NCBI GenBank assembly: GCA_020634795.1
Contig: JACKAZ010000004.1
Coordinates: 294,423-358,422 of the forward strand
Direction: 5' to 3'
DNA: 64,000 nucleotides
Origin: Ardenticatenales bacterium
Lineage (GTDB): Bacteria; Chloroflexota; Anaerolineae; Ardenticatenales; Ardenticatenaceae
Positions 62,298 to 64,000 of the stretch are shown in pieces (the stretch's first letter is position 1; each line of letters starts with the position of its first letter). The translations under genes and the position numbers were made by a program. Below the pieces are notes generated by a model. The model was not told the DNA's origin. It saw only the letters and a list, made by a program, of their open reading frames with translations, and ran no database searches.

Positions 62298-63266
62298 ATG
62301 AGTCGATTCGCAAAATATGCGTGGGCGCTCCTCGCGCTCAATCTGCTGGTGATTTTGTGGGGGGCGGTGGTGCGTGCGACGGGCGCGGGGGCGGGCTGCG
62401 GCTCGCACTGGCCGCTCTGCAACGGGGTGGTGGTGCCGATCGAACCCGCCATCGAGACGATGATCGAGTTCTTCCATCGTGTGACGAGTGCGTTGCTGGG
62501 GCTGCTGACGATTGGCCTAGTGGTCTGGGCCGGGCGACGCTATGGGCGGGGCCATTGGGTTTTCCGCGCTGCTATCGCGGCCTTGGTCCTCGTCATCATC
62601 GAAGGGCTGCTGGGCGCGGCATTGGTGCGCTTCGAATTGGTCGCGGGCAACACCTCGGTGGTGCGCGGTTTTGTCGCGGCGTTACACCTGGTGAACACGT
62701 TGCTGTTGACCGCGGCCTACACCTTGACGGCCTGGTGGGCCAGCGGTGGCGAAACGCCGCAGCGACCGCGCGGTGGCTTGGCGCTCTGGCTCGGCTTGGG
62801 CCTTGGTCTGACGATGTTGCTCGGTGCGACCGGCGCTGTCACGGCCTTGGGCGCAACGCTCTTTCCGGCGGGGACGATGGTGGAGGGGCTGCGCCAAGAT
62901 TTCGATCCCAACAGTCCGCTCATCCTACAGATTCGGGTGATCCACCCCACCATCTCGATCCTGGTCACCCTCTATCTCTGGTGGCTGGCCCGCCGCCTGA
63001 TGCGCCGCTTCGACAGCCCCCCTGTGCGCCGCTTTGGGAGGGGCGTGATGGCGATGCTGGCGGTGCAACTGGTGGTGGGGGTGGTGAACCTCGCGCTCCA
63101 CGCGCCGGTCTGGATGCAGTTGGTCCACCTGCTGCTGGCCGATCTGCTGTGGATCGCCCTGGTGCTGCTGTCGGTCGCCGCGCTGGCGGCCCAACGGCCC
63201 GTAGTGGCGCTCAACGAGGCAGTTCGTAGCCGGCGCGAACCACAACTGCGGAGCCATCCGCGATAA
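62298..63266 (+). CDS. ctaA: heme A synthase CtaA/COX15
   Basis: 322 residues with eight membrane helices. WGAVVRATGAGAGCGSHWPL is the conserved first loop, with a Cys, and EFFHRVTSALLGLLTIGLV gives the first heme His. RVIHPTISILVTLYLWW and LVHLLLADLLWIALVL give later His ligands. It oxidises the heme O methyl group to the formyl of heme A for aa3-type oxidases. AGGAGGGC precedes the ATG. The last 56 bases overlap the convergent DUF2071 gene. No oxidase gene is in the window. Confidence 0.94.
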   Translation: MSRFAKYAWALLALNLLVILWGAVVRATGAGAGCGSHWPLCNGVVVPIEPAIETMIEFFHRVTSALLGLLTIGLVVWAGRRYGRGHWVFRAAIAALVLVIIEGLLGAALVRFELVAGNTSVVRGFVAALHLVNTLLLTAAYTLTAWWASGGETPQRPRGGLALWLGLGLGLTMLLGATGAVTALGATLFPAGTMVEGLRQDFDPNSPLILQIRVIHPTISILVTLYLWWLARRLMRRFDSPPVRRFGRGVMAMLAVQLVVGVVNLALHAPVWMQLVHLLLADLLWIALVLLSVAALAAQRPVVALNEAVRSRREPQLRSHPR

Positions 63267-63936
63267 AGGCCGAGGAGGGCGTGGCGCTCAGCAGTTCGGC
63301 GAAACAATCGCCGTAGAGCGCCGCGCCATCCCCCTCGAAGCGGGCCGCGCTGGCTTGCCACAGCGCCCAACGCGGATGATCGACGCGGTAGGCCGTGGTG
63401 CGTGCCGCGCCCCGCTTGGCATATCCCCAGTAATGTTCGCTGATGAACCGCTCCTCGGAGTCGTCGTCGAACGCCCGCGCATCCCCACTGAATTCGGCAC
63501 GGATCGATTCCCATTGCCCCGCCCGTTGCCATGCATAGCGAAGTTGCGTCGTCCCCGCCTGGTCTGTCGCCTTGTGGTGACGCATCGGCAAGGCGACGTA
63601 GTTTTCGCCGTAGAGGCCACGCGCGACCCACGCGATGGCGCGGCGCGGCACGATCTCCTTGATAAAGACCACCCCCCGTCGCCATTCGCCGTCCTCTTTG
63701 CGGCGCACATAGAAGCGCAGATTGACCTCGTCGAAATGGCGATGGAAGGGGATCGGCAGCCTCAACACGCGGGTGTGGAGGAAGCGAAAGCCGACCAAGC
63801 TGACAAAGGTGGTGCCGTTCCACTCGTCCAACTCGCAGCCATGCGGCACCCGGTCGCGCAACAGGGCGGGCTGGACGGGATAGTTCAACATCAGCAGGTC
63901 GCGCCATTCGGCGGTCAGGAAGGGGCGGGCGTTCAC
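63211..63936 (-). CDS. DUF2071 family protein
   Basis: 241 residues from a GTG at 63936. NARPFLTAEWRDLLMLNYPV, VSLVGFRFLHTRVLRLPIPF and EVNLRFYVRRKEDGEWRRGVV are signature parts of the DUF2071 (YqjF) family, a beta-rich acetoacetate-decarboxylase-like fold of unknown function. The start overlaps the stop of a gene further upstream (GTGA), and the 3' end overlaps ctaA on the other strand by 56 bases. Confidence 0.88.
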   Translation of the reverse strand: MNARPFLTAEWRDLLMLNYPVQPALLRDRVPHGCELDEWNGTTFVSLVGFRFLHTRVLRLPIPFHRHFDEVNLRFYVRRKEDGEWRRGVVFIKEIVPRRAIAWVARGLYGENYVALPMRHHKATDQAGTTQLRYAWQRAGQWESIRAEFSGDARAFDDDSEERFISEHYWGYAKRGAARTTAYRVDHPRWALWQASAARFEGDGAALYGDCFAELLSATPSSAFIADGSAVVVRAGYELPR

Positions 63937-64000
63937 GATATCTCGCTTCCGAAGTAATACGCGGTTGGTTGATCGTAGAGGCAGGTGGAGCGGCAGCCTA
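63933..64000 (-). CDS. C-terminal end of an unidentified gene
   Basis: Twenty-two codons enter from beyond the window and read GCRSTCLYDQPTAYYFGSEI then S and TGA. The stop overlaps the GTG of the DUF2071 gene (GTGA), so the two are an operon. Too little is visible to name it. Confidence 0.5.
   Translation of the reverse strand, partial: GCRSTCLYDQPTAYYFGSEIS

Overview
The window is about 60% GC bacterial chromosome and looks like a member of the Chloroflexota (Anaerolineae/Caldilineae-like). Supporting signs are two group-1-type sigma-70 factors flanking dnaG, a primase zinc finger written CFGACGEGGD, a secreted peptidase ending in LYLPIVAR, a DUF2277 protein, and many intergenic minisatellites and REP-like elements. 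The phylum is inferred from gene content; no rRNA gene is present.

Layout. 1-11.8 kb is metabolic and housekeeping: a partial glycosyltransferase with a membrane protein, two hydrolases, a cysteine desulfurase coupled to an AAC(3)-like acetyltransferase, a cobalamin riboswitch with terminator in front of an LPETG-anchored alpha/alpha-barrel protein, a P5C dehydrogenase and RseP. 11.9-22.9 kb is an accessory island: IS630-, IS4- and IS200-type elements, a transposase remnant, a PIN-domain toxin-antitoxin pair, a broken type I restriction specificity gene, and a giant DppB-DppC-M28 fusion gene split by IS630. 23-29.5 kb is the conserved core: comM, tRNA-Thr/Tyr/Thr, tuf, rpmG, secE, nusG, rplK and rplA, with an ideal promoter and two L1-type leaders. 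29.6-46.9 kb carries an M14 peptidase, sigma factors, fdhD, dnaG, a nucleotidyltransferase, mazEF, an overlapping PrsW/PHP/flippase set, a zinc-ribbon cold-shock protein and a csoR/copA copper module. 47-54.3 kb holds a CHAT remnant, pta with a coupled 33-residue microprotein, a REP/RAYT array containing a probable assembly artefact, ackA, and a cysteine-synthase-like protein without the PLP lysine. 54.7-64 kb has a YihY protein, an IS3 element, a large GT39-like glycosyltransferase, an NDH-2-like flavoprotein, ctaA and DUF2071.

The most notable points are (i) B12-riboswitch control of a surface-anchored protein whose fold class matches intrinsic factor/transcobalamin, (ii) the permease-permease-peptidase fusion, whose frame is restored exactly when IS630 is removed and whose M28 domain has lost metal ligands, (iii) the Pta-coupled microprotein, (iv) the lysine-less CysK paralogue, and (v) linked families of short repeats: 9-bp minisatellites at gene borders, REP cores inside MITEs, and a RAYT gene. 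Two pairs are probably functional units: pta with ackA (acetyl-CoA to acetate), and csoR with copA (copper sensing and export).
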